DNA from: Nocardioides alkalitolerans DSM 16699
GTDB taxonomy: Bacteria; Actinomycetota; Actinomycetes; Propionibacteriales; Nocardioidaceae
Direction of reading: 5' to 3'
Assembly (NCBI RefSeq): GCF_000426525.1
Contig: NZ_KE384533.1
Location: forward strand, 970,562-1,034,561
DNA: 64,000 nt
This document shows positions 42,476 through 50,278 of the stretch, piece by piece. The position numbers and the translations under genes were made by a program. The first letter of the stretch is position 1. Each line of letters starts with the position of its first letter. The notes beneath the pieces were generated by a model. It did not search any database, was not told the origin of the DNA, and worked only from the letters and a program-made list of their open reading frames with translations.

Positions 42476-43188
42476 GCGGACACCTCCTGGCTGGTGGGGC
42501 TCTCGGCGTCCGCCACGTCGGCGGGCGCGGCGGAGAGGTCGAGGATGCGGTCGACGAAGATGCCGGGCGTGACGACGGCCTCCGGGTCGAGGTCGCCGAC
42601 GGCGACCACGCGGCGTACCTCGGCGATGGTCGTCGTGGCCGCGGTGGCCATGACCGGGCCGAAGTTGCGGGCCGTCTTGCGGTAGACGAGGTTGCCCATC
42701 GCGTCGCCGGCCTCGGCGCCGATGAGCGCGACGTCGCCCTTGATGGGGTACTCGAGCACGTAGGTGCGGCCGTCGATCTCGCGGGTCTCCTTGCCCTCGG
42801 CCAGCGGCGTGCCGACCCCGGTCGGGCAGAAGAAGGCGCCGATGCCGGCCCCGGCGGCGCGCATGCGCTCGGCGAGGTTGCCCTGCGGCACGACCTCGAG
42901 CTCGAGGTCGCCCGAGCGGTAGAGGCCGTCGAAGACGTAGGAGTCGGCCTGGCGCGGGAACGAGCAGACCACCTTGCGTACGCGTCCGGCGGCGAGCAGG
43001 GCGGCGAGGCCCGTGTCGCCGTTGCCCGCGTTGTTCGACACGACGGTGAGGTCGCTGGCGCCCGACGCGATGAGGGCGTCGATGAGCGTGACGGGCATGC
43101 CCGCCATGCCGAAGCCGCCGACGAGCACGGTGGCGCCGTCGGCGATGCCGGCGACGGCCTCGAGCGGGTCGCTGTGGATCGTGGTCAC
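42472..43188 (-). CDS. pcaI: 3-oxoadipate CoA-transferase subunit A
   Basis: A 238-residue alpha subunit with the glycine-rich CoA/acyl site VLVGGFGMAGMP (residues 21-32), VVSNNAGNGDTGLAALL and GIGAFFCPTGVGT. The GTG at 43188 is preceded by AGGAGG inside the end of the thiolase gene. Order on the minus strand is thiolase, subunit A, subunit B with overlaps or a one-base gap, so the last two steps of the 3-oxoadipate pathway are one operon. Confidence 0.91.
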   Translation of the reverse strand: MTTIHSDPLEAVAGIADGATVLVGGFGMAGMPVTLIDALIASGASDLTVVSNNAGNGDTGLAALLAAGRVRKVVCSFPRQADSYVFDGLYRSGDLELEVVPQGNLAERMRAAGAGIGAFFCPTGVGTPLAEGKETREIDGRTYVLEYPIKGDVALIGAEAGDAMGNLVYRKTARNFGPVMATAATTTIAEVRRVVAVGDLDPEAVVTPGIFVDRILDLSAAPADVADAESPTSQEVSA

Positions 43189-43189
43189 G

Positions 43190-44395
43190 TCAGCCCTCCT
43201 GGCCCGCGGCGGGGTTCTCGAGCACGACGGCGAGCGCCTGGCCCACGCCGATGCAGATGGCGGCCACGCCCCAGCGCTCGCCGCGCTCGGCCAGGACCGC
43301 GGAGAGCGTGCCGAGGATGCGGGCGCCGGAGGCGCCGAGCGGGTGGCCGATCGCGATCGCGCCGCCGCGGGTGTTGACGATCTCGGGGTCGATGCCCCAG
43401 GCGTCGACGCAGGCCAGCGACTGCACGGCGAACGCCTCGTTCAGCTCGACGGCGCCGACCTGGTCCCAGCCGATGCCGGCCTGGGCGAGCGCGCGGTTGG
43501 CGGCCTCGACCGGGGCGAAGCCGAAGGCCTGCGGCTCCAGCGCAGACGCGGCCCGACCGGCGATGCGGGCCAGGGGGTCGGTGCCGATGCGGGCGGCGGC
43601 GTCCGCCGTACCGAGCAGGACGGCCGAGGCGCCGTCGCTCAGCGGGGAGGCGTTGCCGGCGGTGATCGTGCCGTCCGGGCGGAAGGAGGGCTTGAGGCCG
43701 GCGAGGGTCTCGGGGGTGGAGCCGGGACGGATCGACTCGTCGCGCTCGAGGCCGTCGACCGGCGTGACGAGCGCGTCGTAGAAGCCGTCGTCCCAGGCCC
43801 GGGCGGCGAGGGCGTGCGAGCGGGCGGCGAAGGCGTCCTGCCGCTCGCGGGAGATGGAGAACCGCTCCTGCAGCTGCTCGTTGCACTCGCCGAGGGAGAC
43901 GGTCCACTCGGCGGGCATGCGCGTGTTGACGAGCCGCCAGCCGAGGGTGGTCGAGACGGCGGTGACGTCGCCGGCCGGGAAGGGGCGGGGCGACTTCGGC
44001 AGCACCCAGGGGGCGCGGGTCATCGACTCGACGCCGCCGACGAGGGCGACGCCGTCGGTGCCGAGGTCGCCGCTGGCCAGGGCGCGGGAGGCCTGGATCG
44101 ACGCGTCGAGGCTCGAGCCGCAGAGGCGGTTGATCGTGGTCGCGGGCGTCGAGACCGGGAGGCCGGCGAGCAGCCACGCCATCCGGCCGACGTTGCGGTT
44201 GTCCTCGCCGGCGCCGTTGGCGTTGCCGAAGAAGACCTCGCGGACGTCGGCGGGGTCGAGGGACGGCGTCCGCGCGAGGAGGCCGGTGATCGCGGCGGCG
44301 GCGAGGTCGTCCGGCCGGGTGCCGGCCAGCGCGCCGTTGAACTTGCCGAACGGGGTGCGGGTGGCGGCGTACAGGAAGGTGTCGAGCTGCTCCAC
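43190..44395 (-). CDS. pcaF: 3-oxoadipyl-CoA thiolase
   Basis: A 401-residue thiolase that splits 3-oxoadipyl-CoA to succinyl-CoA and acetyl-CoA. The acylated Cys92 lies in INRLCGSSLDA, the His in GGAIAIGHPLGASGARI, and the second Cys in AAICIGVGQAL. EDNRNVGRMAWLLAGLPVSTPA is typical of PcaF. The GTG at 44395 is preferred; the longer frame runs through the operator and the repeats. GAGAGGA lies upstream. It is preceded by an array of GTTCG/CGAAC palindromes, likely an IclR-family operator. Confidence 0.92.
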   Translation of the reverse strand: MEQLDTFLYAATRTPFGKFNGALAGTRPDDLAAAAITGLLARTPSLDPADVREVFFGNANGAGEDNRNVGRMAWLLAGLPVSTPATTINRLCGSSLDASIQASRALASGDLGTDGVALVGGVESMTRAPWVLPKSPRPFPAGDVTAVSTTLGWRLVNTRMPAEWTVSLGECNEQLQERFSISRERQDAFAARSHALAARAWDDGFYDALVTPVDGLERDESIRPGSTPETLAGLKPSFRPDGTITAGNASPLSDGASAVLLGTADAAARIGTDPLARIAGRAASALEPQAFGFAPVEAANRALAQAGIGWDQVGAVELNEAFAVQSLACVDAWGIDPEIVNTRGGAIAIGHPLGASGARILGTLSAVLAERGERWGVAAICIGVGQALAVVLENPAAGQEG

Positions 44396-44410
44396 GTGAC
44401 GTCCTCTCGT

Positions 44411-44444
44411 GTTCGCTGTGCGAACGATCGTTCGTGATACGAAC
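44411..44444. promoter_or_regulatory. Nested GTTCG-N5-CGAAC operators upstream of pcaF
   Basis: GTTCG-N5-CGAAC occurs at 44411-44425 and again at 44430-44444; the 14-bp palindrome CGAACGATCGTTCG (44421-44434) links them. The motif resembles the GTTCGATAATCGCAC-type sites of IclR-family PcaR/PcaU regulators. Confidence 0.7.
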
Positions 44445-44497
44445 AGCGTACGTCGGGAAGAGGAGCATCGACAAGGGTCCGGGCGCCTCGGGAGTCG

Positions 44498-44616
44498 CCG
44501 CAGATGTGCCGACTCGGCACACCTTGGGCGTGCAGACGCGACAGCTCGGCGCTCTCGGGGCGTGCAGACGCGACAGCTCGGCACGTACGGGGCGTGCGGA
44601 CGCGACAGCTCGGGAC
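44498..44616 (+). repeat. 32-bp-period intergenic repeat, locus C (four units)
   Basis: A variant unit begins at 44498 (CCGCAGATGTGCCGACTCGG). Consensus units begin at 44530 and 44562 (GTGCAGACGCGACAGCTCGG), and a one-mismatch copy at 44594. All are 32 bp apart. It is the same family as loci A (17144) and B (17740). Confidence 0.9.
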
Positions 44617-44617
44617 G

Positions 44618-44634
44618 TTTCCGGTCAGTGGAAG
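44618..44634. promoter_or_regulatory. Putative IclR operator upstream of the AAHS carrier
   Basis: TTTCCGGTCAGTGGAAG, 83 bp before the carrier start. It resembles the elements at 57647 (pcaH) and 58481 (pobA). Confidence 0.55.
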
Positions 44635-44716
44635 AACGGCTTGGCGGACGGGTGTGGTCGCTGTCACGGTGAAACGTCCGTCACCCTGCACCAGCCCCTC
44701 ACGGAGGAGAAACGTC

Positions 44717-45985
44717 ATGGCCGTCTCGGAACCGTCCACGGGGGCGCGCGCGCCCGGCGCCGCCCCGTCGGGGGCCGGCTTCTGGCCCGTCCTGCTCTGC
44801 TGGGTCGCGGTCGCGCTCGACGGGTTCGACCTCGTCGTCCTGGGTGCCGTCATCCCGACGCTGTCGGCGACGGGCGACCTCGGCTTCACCGACGGCTCGC
44901 TCACGACCGCCTCCACGCTCGGCCTCGTCGGCGTGGGCATCGGGGCGGTGATGATCGGTCCGCTCACCGACCGCTACGGGCGCCGGCTGAGCCTCATCGT
45001 CTGCATCGCGTCGTTCTCGGTGCTGACCCTCGCGATCCCGCTCGCGACCAATGTCTGGCAGTTCACCGCCCTGCGCTTCCTGGCCGGGCTCGGCCTCGGC
45101 GCCTGCCTCCCGACGGCGCTGGCCTACATGTCGGAGCACGCGAAGCCGGGCCGCGGCGGCTCGCAGGTCACGCGCATGATGACGGGCTACCACGTCGGCG
45201 CCGTGCTGACGGCGCTGCTCGCGCTGGCGCTCATCGACCCGCTCGGCTGGGAGGCGATGTTCGTCGTCGGCGGTCTCGCCGGCCTCGTCACGGTGCCGCT
45301 GCTGGTGTGGAAGCTGCCCGAGTCGGCGACGTACCTCGCCGCCCGCGAGGCGCGCGAGAAGGACCCGACGGTGCCGGTCGTGCGCAGCAGCGAGGTCGTG
45401 CGCGGGCGCTACCTGCCGGTCTCGATCGGGCTGTGGGTCGCGTCGTTCATGGGCCTGCTGCTCGTCTACGGCCTCAACACCTGGCTGCCGAAGATCATGG
45501 GCGAGGCCGGCTACTCCATCCAGGCCGGCACCGGCCTGCTGCTGATCCTCAACGTCGGCGCCGTCATCGGCCTGCTCGTGGCCGGGGTCGTGTCCGACGC
45601 GCGGGGCAACAAGCCCGTCGTGCTCGCGTGGTTCGGGCTGGCCGCCGTCTTCCTGGCCCTGCTGTCGATCCGCCTGGAGAGCTCGCTGCTCGTGTACGGC
45701 GCCGTGCTGCTCACCGGCGTCTTCGTCTTCAGCGCCCAGGTGCTCGTCTACGCGTTCGTCGGCCACCTCTACCCGCCGGAGATCCGCGGCACCGCGCTCG
45801 GCATGGCCGCCGGCGTCGGTCGCGCCGGGGCCATCGTCGGCCCGTCGCTCGGCGGGGTGCTCGTGACCGCCGGCATCGCCTACCCCTGGGGCTTCTACGC
45901 CTTCGCCGCCGCGGCCGTGATCGCCGTCGGCGCCCTGACCGTCGTACCGGCCCACCTGCGGGACGAGGCGCCGGCCACCGCCTGA
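44717..45985 (+). CDS. MFS aromatic acid:H+ symporter (AAHS family, PcaK/BenK-like)
   Basis: A 422-residue, 12-helix permease. The first helix carries DGFDLVVLGAVIPTL, close to the DGxDxxxxGxxxP signature of AAHS carriers, and GPLTDRYGRRLSLI follows helix 2. Its place in a protocatechuate/4-hydroxybenzoate cluster and a TTCC-N7-GGAA operator shared with pcaH and pobA suggest uptake of 4-hydroxybenzoate or protocatechuate. The ATG at 44717 follows GGAGGAG. The N-terminal extension in the open frame is translated repeat DNA and is excluded. Confidence 0.88.
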   Translation: MAVSEPSTGARAPGAAPSGAGFWPVLLCWVAVALDGFDLVVLGAVIPTLSATGDLGFTDGSLTTASTLGLVGVGIGAVMIGPLTDRYGRRLSLIVCIASFSVLTLAIPLATNVWQFTALRFLAGLGLGACLPTALAYMSEHAKPGRGGSQVTRMMTGYHVGAVLTALLALALIDPLGWEAMFVVGGLAGLVTVPLLVWKLPESATYLAAREAREKDPTVPVVRSSEVVRGRYLPVSIGLWVASFMGLLLVYGLNTWLPKIMGEAGYSIQAGTGLLLILNVGAVIGLLVAGVVSDARGNKPVVLAWFGLAAVFLALLSIRLESSLLVYGAVLLTGVFVFSAQVLVYAFVGHLYPPEIRGTALGMAAGVGRAGAIVGPSLGGVLVTAGIAYPWGFYAFAAAAVIAVGALTVVPAHLRDEAPATA

Positions 45986-46009
45986 CCGGCCCGACCGCCC
46001 GACCGCTCG

Positions 46010-46966
46010 TCAGCCGGCCATCGCCCGCAGCCGCTCGGCCACGCGGGCGGCGGCGGTGCGCAGCGCGTCGGGCTCGAGCACCTCGACCGCGGCGTCGACC
46101 TCCGCGAACCGCAGCGCCAGCCACTCGAGGTCGTCGGCGCCCGCGACCACCTGGCACCAGCCGGGCTCCGGGTCGGGCTCGACCACCGCCGTGCCCGGGG
46201 TGAACAGTCCGCGGGCCTCGTCGGGCGGCAGGGCGAGGCGCACGCGGGCGTGGTGGCGGTACGGCGCCGTGGTGACGGTGCGCTGCACGTACGCCGCGGG
46301 GTCGGGGTGGGCCGGCCGGCCGGCGGTCCAGGTGGTGACCGCGAGGTCGGTGAGCCGGTCGAGGCGGAAGGTGCGCCAGTCGTCGCGGGCGGTGTCCCAG
46401 GCCAGGAGGTACCACCGCCGGCCGGTCGCGACGAGCCCGGACGGTTCGACGTCCCGCTCGGTGCGGCGGCCGTCGCCGCCCGCGTAGGCGAACCGCACGC
46501 GCACCCGGTCGCGCGTGGCCCGCGCCAGCCGCATGAGATCGCCGCCGTCGACCGTGGCGCCCGCCCCGCCGTCGAGCGTCGCGGTCGTGTCGACGATGGC
46601 GCGCACCTCCGCCCGCAGCCGCGGTGGCAGCACCTGGTCGAGCTTCGCGAGCGTGCGCAGGGTGGCGTCGGCCGCGCCGGTGACGGTGCCGCCCGCGGCG
46701 AGCAGCAGCGAGACGGTGGTGGCGATCGCCTCGTCGGCGTCGAGCAGGAGCGGGGGCAGCGCCGTACCCGCTCCGAGCTGGTAGCCGCCGCCGACGCCCT
46801 GCGAGGCGTTGACCGGGTAGCCGAGGTCGCGCAGGCGCATCACGTCGCGCCGGACGCACCGGTCGGTCACACCGAGCTCGGAGGCGAGCTCGGGGCCGGT
46901 CCAGGTGCGTCGCTCCTGCAGCAGCCCGAGCAGGCGCAGGACGCGCTCGGTGGTTCCGTCGGCCAT
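46010..46966 (-). CDS. WYL-domain transcriptional regulator (DeoR-like helix-turn-helix)
   Basis: A 318-residue regulator. The N-terminal HTH_11 winged helix (LLQERRTWTGPELASELGVTDRCVRRDVMRLRDLGYPV, about residues 14-51) precedes a WYL domain (about 140-230) with RRWYLLAWDTARDDWRTFRLDRLTDL. A C-terminal WCX segment follows. WYL domains sense ligands; the target is unknown, possibly the adjacent divergent VOC gene. CAAGAT at 46974-46979 is seven bases before the ATG. Confidence 0.88.
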   Translation of the reverse strand: MADGTTERVLRLLGLLQERRTWTGPELASELGVTDRCVRRDVMRLRDLGYPVNASQGVGGGYQLGAGTALPPLLLDADEAIATTVSLLLAAGGTVTGAADATLRTLAKLDQVLPPRLRAEVRAIVDTTATLDGGAGATVDGGDLMRLARATRDRVRVRFAYAGGDGRRTERDVEPSGLVATGRRWYLLAWDTARDDWRTFRLDRLTDLAVTTWTAGRPAHPDPAAYVQRTVTTAPYRHHARVRLALPPDEARGLFTPGTAVVEPDPEPGWCQVVAGADDLEWLALRFAEVDAAVEVLEPDALRTAAARVAERLRAMAG

Positions 46967-47028
46967 GCCCGCGATCTTGCCACCGATAGCGGAACGGAAC
47001 AGTCCTGAATGGGTGGCACGCTCGGGTC

Positions 47029-47190
47029 ATGGAGATCGAGCAGAGGTACACCCGCTGGTCGGGGGCGCTGCCCCCGGCCGGCCCCGGGCGCTCCCCGGGC
47101 CGGGTGCGGGACGAGGAGACCACGACCGGTGCGCGCCGCGCGCCGGCCCGACGCCGGGGAGGTGCGCCGTGGCGAGCACGCTCCAAGTGA
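47029..47190 (+). CDS. Possible 53-residue leader or small protein before the VOC gene
   Basis: An ATG at 47029 with CACGCT six bases upstream, the same spacing as for the DUF3151 gene, opens a 53-codon frame that ends inside the start of the VOC gene (22-base overlap). The product is Arg/Pro/Gly-rich and has no recognisable domain. It could be a coupled leader peptide or the mark of a frameshift in the VOC 5' end. Confidence 0.3.
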   Translation: MEIEQRYTRWSGALPPAGPGRSPGRVRDEETTTGARRAPARRRGGAPWRARSK

Positions 47191-47606
47191 CGTTCGACTG
47201 CGCCGACCCGGGCGCGCTCAGCGCGTTCTGGGCGGAGGCCGTCGGCTACGAGGTCGACGCCCCGCCGGAGGGCTTCGACAGCTGGGAGGCCGCGCTCGAC
47301 GCATGGGGCGTGCCGCCGGAGCAGCGCAACGACGCGTCGGCCTGCAGCGACCCCGACGGCGTCGGGCCGCGGTTCTTCTTCCAGAGGGTGCCGGAGGGCA
47401 AGACGGCGAAGAACCGCCTGCACCTCGACGTGCGCAGCGCCCCCGGGCTGCACGGCGACGAGCGGATGGCGGCGCTGGAGGAGGAGTGCACGCGACTGGT
47501 GGGCCTGGGCGCGGCGCGCGTGCGGCGCGACGAGCCCTCGCCGCCGATGAGCCACGGCTTCATCGTGATGACCGACCCCGAGGGCAACGAGTTCTGCCTG
47601 GACTGA
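47169..47606 (+). CDS. VOC (glyoxalase-like) superfamily protein
   Basis: A 145-residue glyoxalase-like protein: LQVTFDCADPGALSAFWAEAVGYEVD at the start, RFFFQRVPEGKTAKNRLHLDVRS in the middle and GFIVMTDPEGNEFCLD at the end. It is typical of small actinobacterial VOC proteins; no substrate is assignable. The GTG at 47169 is the best start, with GGGGAGG upstream. It is divergent from the WYL regulator, which may control it. Confidence 0.8.
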   Translation: MASTLQVTFDCADPGALSAFWAEAVGYEVDAPPEGFDSWEAALDAWGVPPEQRNDASACSDPDGVGPRFFFQRVPEGKTAKNRLHLDVRSAPGLHGDERMAALEEECTRLVGLGAARVRRDEPSPPMSHGFIVMTDPEGNEFCLD

Positions 47607-47622
47607 GGGTGGGTCGGCCCCG

Positions 47623-48393
47623 CTACCGCACCCGGCCGGCGGCGAGGTCGCCGCGCACGGCGGCGGTGCAGGCGAGCAGCGGGGCGAGCACGTCGCCGGG
47701 CAGGGTGCGGTCGTCGTACGCCGAGGTGGAGACGTTGACGGCCGCGACGACCGCACCGGACCCGTCGAGCACGGGCGCGGCCAGCGAGCGCAGCCCGCGC
47801 TCGAGCTCCTGGTCGACGAGCGCCCAGCCCTGCTCGCGCACGCGGACGAGCTCGGCGCGCAGGTCCGCCTCGGTCGCGAGCGCGCCGGGGGTGCGGGCGA
47901 CGAGGTCCGCGTCGGCGACGTACGCCGCCAGCGCGGCCTCGTCGAGCCCGGCCAGCAGCACGCGGCCGAGCGAGGTGGCGTAGGCCGGGAAGCGCGTGCC
48001 GACCGTGATGCCGACGCTCATGATGCGGCGCGTGGCGACGCGGGCGACGTAGACGACGTCGCCGCCGTCGAGCACCGCCAGCGACGTCGACTCCCCGGTC
48101 TCGGCGGAGAGCCGCTCGAGGTGGGGCTGCGCGACCGCGGGCAGGCCCAGCGCCGAGAGGTAGGCGAACCCGAGCTCGAGGATGCGCGGCGTGAGCGCGA
48201 ACTCGCGGCCGTCGGTGACGGCGTACTCCTCCGCGATGAGCGTGTGCAGCACGCGGCGGGCCGTGGCGCGGGAGAGCCCGGTACGGCGCGCGACCTCCGC
48301 GAGCGCCAGCCGGGGGTGCTCGGCGTCGAACGCCCGGATGACGGCGAGACCGCGGGCCAGGGACTGGATCGAGTCCGGCTGCGGGGCGGTCAT
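47623..48393 (-). CDS. IclR-family transcriptional regulator (PcaR/PcaU-like)
   Basis: A 256-residue regulator with an N-terminal winged helix (SLARGLAVIRAFDAEHPRLALAEVARRTGLSRATARRVLHTLIAEEYA, about residues 11-58) and a C-terminal effector domain containing SVGITVGTRFPAYATSLGRVLLAGL. These blocks match the PcaR/PcaU/PobR branch. It is the best candidate to bind the GTTCG/CGAAC sites before pcaF. TAGGCT lies eight bases before the ATG. It is immediately downstream of the qsuB-shiA-type operon's last gene on the same strand's far side. Confidence 0.87.
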   Translation of the reverse strand: MTAPQPDSIQSLARGLAVIRAFDAEHPRLALAEVARRTGLSRATARRVLHTLIAEEYAVTDGREFALTPRILELGFAYLSALGLPAVAQPHLERLSAETGESTSLAVLDGGDVVYVARVATRRIMSVGITVGTRFPAYATSLGRVLLAGLDEAALAAYVADADLVARTPGALATEADLRAELVRVREQGWALVDQELERGLRSLAAPVLDGSGAVVAAVNVSTSAYDDRTLPGDVLAPLLACTAAVRGDLAAGRVR

Positions 48394-48412
48394 GACCGGT
48401 GAGCCTAGGGCC

Positions 48413-50272
48413 TCAGGCCTGCGCCGCCAGCCGCACGTGCGTGTTGGCGGAGCCGTAGCCGTCGTACCCGCCGCGACGCTCGAGCAGCTCGACGTAGTAG
48501 CCGCCCGGCAGCACCGGCGTGTAGAGGTGGAGCAGCTCGCCGCCGCTCCCGTCGGCGCCGGCCCGGTCGTAGAGCAGGCCGTGCTCGCGCAGGTCGGCGA
48601 GCAGGTCGGGGTCGAGCCCGAAGCGCGCGTCGAGGTCGACGTAGTAGTTGTCGGGCACCGCCATCAGCGCCACGCCGGCCGCACGCAGGCGGCGGGCCTC
48701 GCGCCGTACGTCGGGCACGGCGAACGCCAGCTGCGTCACGCCGCGCCGCGACCGTCCGGCGGTGTCGGCCACGTTGAGGATCACGCGGAGGTCGCCCGTC
48801 GCCGGGCGCAGCGCCCGGCTGCGGAGGCGGCCGCGGGGGTCCATGAACTCCTCGGTGCCGGCCGGGCGGAGGTCGAAGAGGGTGCGGAAGAAGGAGACCT
48901 CCTCGTTGAGGGTCTCCTCCGGCACGGCCACGCCGACGTGGTCGAGGCCGAGCCACTCGGGGGAGGCGTCGGCGGCGTCTGCGGGGGATCCGATCTCCGG
49001 CGCGAAGTCGCGGTGCCAGTCGTCGTGGTCGCCGGGCTCGGCGGAGAGGAACACGTGGAGGCCGGACGGCGCGGAGATGCCGGGCAGCACTGCCTCGGAC
49101 TCCCCGCGGGTGCGGTCGACGGCCGGCCACAGCAGGGCCCTCGCGCGGTCGGCGACGGACTCGACCGGCGGGGCCACGAGCCCGAGCGCGGTGGCCTCGC
49201 CCGCGACGCGGTCGGTGTAGGAGGCGAGCGGCGTGCTGTTGAGCACGACGTGCGCCGCCCCGTTGCGCCACCAGGTGACGGGCTTGGTGCGGTGGCGGCC
49301 GGCGAGGGTGAACCCCAGGTCGCCCAGCAGGTCGGCCACGCCGGGGTCGCCGGCGGAGGCGAGCTCGACGAACGCGGTGTCGGTACGGCGGGCGGCCGGC
49401 GCGACCGCGGTGAGGGTGGCGGTGATCCGCTCGCGGGCCGGTGGAGCCTGGTCGGTCGGCCGGCTCGCCAGCTGGTCCTCGAGGTAGAGCAGGGAGCGCA
49501 TCGCGTCGCGGGCGGTGACCCGGGGGTCGGCCTCGCGGACGACGTCGCTGAAGACCTCCAGCGAGAGCGGTCCGGCGTACCCGGCCCGGAGCGTCGCGGC
49601 CACGACGCCGGTGACGTCGAGGGTGCCCTGGCCGGGGAAGCAGCGGAAGTGGCGGCTCCACTCGAGCACGTTCATGTCGAGCAGGGGGGCGTCGGCGACC
49701 TGGAGGAACCCGATCTTCTCGCCGGGGACGCCGGCGAGCGCCTCGCCGTCGTCGCCGCGGGCGAGCATGTGGAACGTGTCGACCGCGACCGTGACGGCCG
49801 GGTGGTCGGCGCGCCGCACGACCTCCCACGCCTGGCCGACCCGGTGCACGTGGCGGCCCCAGGCCAGCGCCTCGTAGGCGATGGTCACGCCGGACTCGGC
49901 GGCCAGCTCGCCGAGACGGTGCAGCTGGGCCGCGGAGAGGTCGGGGTCGTCGACCGCGTCGGCGTTCACGTTGGAGCAGCACAGCACCACGTCCGCACCC
50001 AGCTCGGCCATGACGCCGAGCTTGGTGCGGAAGCGGTGCTCCACCGCCGCGAACGCCGCGGGCGCATGGCCCTCGGCGTCGCGGAACGGCTGGAAGAGGT
50101 CGACGGTGAGCCCGAGGTCGGCGCAGCGTCGGGCGACGTCGGCGGGGGAGAGGTCGGAGGCGACGAGGTCGTTGTCGAAGATCTCGACCCCGTCGAACCC
50201 GGCTCCCGCCGCGGCGGCCAGCTTGTCGGCCAGCCGCCCGGCGAGCGAGACGGTCGCGATGCCCTTGTGCAC
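48413..50272 (-). CDS. qsuB: 3-dehydroshikimate dehydratase, QsuB type (two-domain)
   Basis: A 619-residue protein. Residues 1-285 form a sugar-phosphate-isomerase-like TIM barrel (HKGIATVSLAGRLADKLAAAAGAGFDGVEIFDNDL; YEALAWGRHVHRV; VAVDTFHMLARG; LSLEVFSDVVRE) with the metal-binding Glu/Asp/His/Glu set. Residues about 300-619 form an HPPD-like VOC domain (LDHVGVAVPEE; LLHLYTPVLPGGYYVELLER). This is the layout of Corynebacterium QsuB, which dehydrates 3-dehydroshikimate to protocatechuate. The GTG at 50272 overlaps the end of the dehydrogenase gene region (6-base gap). It feeds the PCA pathway from quinate or shikimate. Confidence 0.9.
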   Translation of the reverse strand: MHKGIATVSLAGRLADKLAAAAGAGFDGVEIFDNDLVASDLSPADVARRCADLGLTVDLFQPFRDAEGHAPAAFAAVEHRFRTKLGVMAELGADVVLCCSNVNADAVDDPDLSAAQLHRLGELAAESGVTIAYEALAWGRHVHRVGQAWEVVRRADHPAVTVAVDTFHMLARGDDGEALAGVPGEKIGFLQVADAPLLDMNVLEWSRHFRCFPGQGTLDVTGVVAATLRAGYAGPLSLEVFSDVVREADPRVTARDAMRSLLYLEDQLASRPTDQAPPARERITATLTAVAPAARRTDTAFVELASAGDPGVADLLGDLGFTLAGRHRTKPVTWWRNGAAHVVLNSTPLASYTDRVAGEATALGLVAPPVESVADRARALLWPAVDRTRGESEAVLPGISAPSGLHVFLSAEPGDHDDWHRDFAPEIGSPADAADASPEWLGLDHVGVAVPEETLNEEVSFFRTLFDLRPAGTEEFMDPRGRLRSRALRPATGDLRVILNVADTAGRSRRGVTQLAFAVPDVRREARRLRAAGVALMAVPDNYYVDLDARFGLDPDLLADLREHGLLYDRAGADGSGGELLHLYTPVLPGGYYVELLERRGGYDGYGSANTHVRLAAQA

Positions 50273-50278
50273 GGTCGA

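Larger units (their letters stand above)
44396..44716. other. Divergent spacer of 321 bp between pcaF and the AAHS carrier
   Basis: No gene. It holds, in order, nested GTTCG/CGAAC palindromes (44411-44444), four units of the 32-bp-period repeat (44498-44616) and a TTCC-N7-GGAA palindrome (44618-44634). Frames across the repeats translate to Arg-rich strings and are not genes. Confidence 0.8.

Noticed and set aside
44498..44616. A CRISPR array
   Set aside because: The period is 32 bp but the variable parts are only about 9 bp and partly shared between units, too short for spacers, and no cas genes are present.
44434..46203. Long frames beginning in the repeat array and reaching into the AAHS carrier region
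   Set aside because: The beginnings are translated repeat DNA; the carrier's own ATG at 44717 has a good ribosome-binding site and the rest is another frame.
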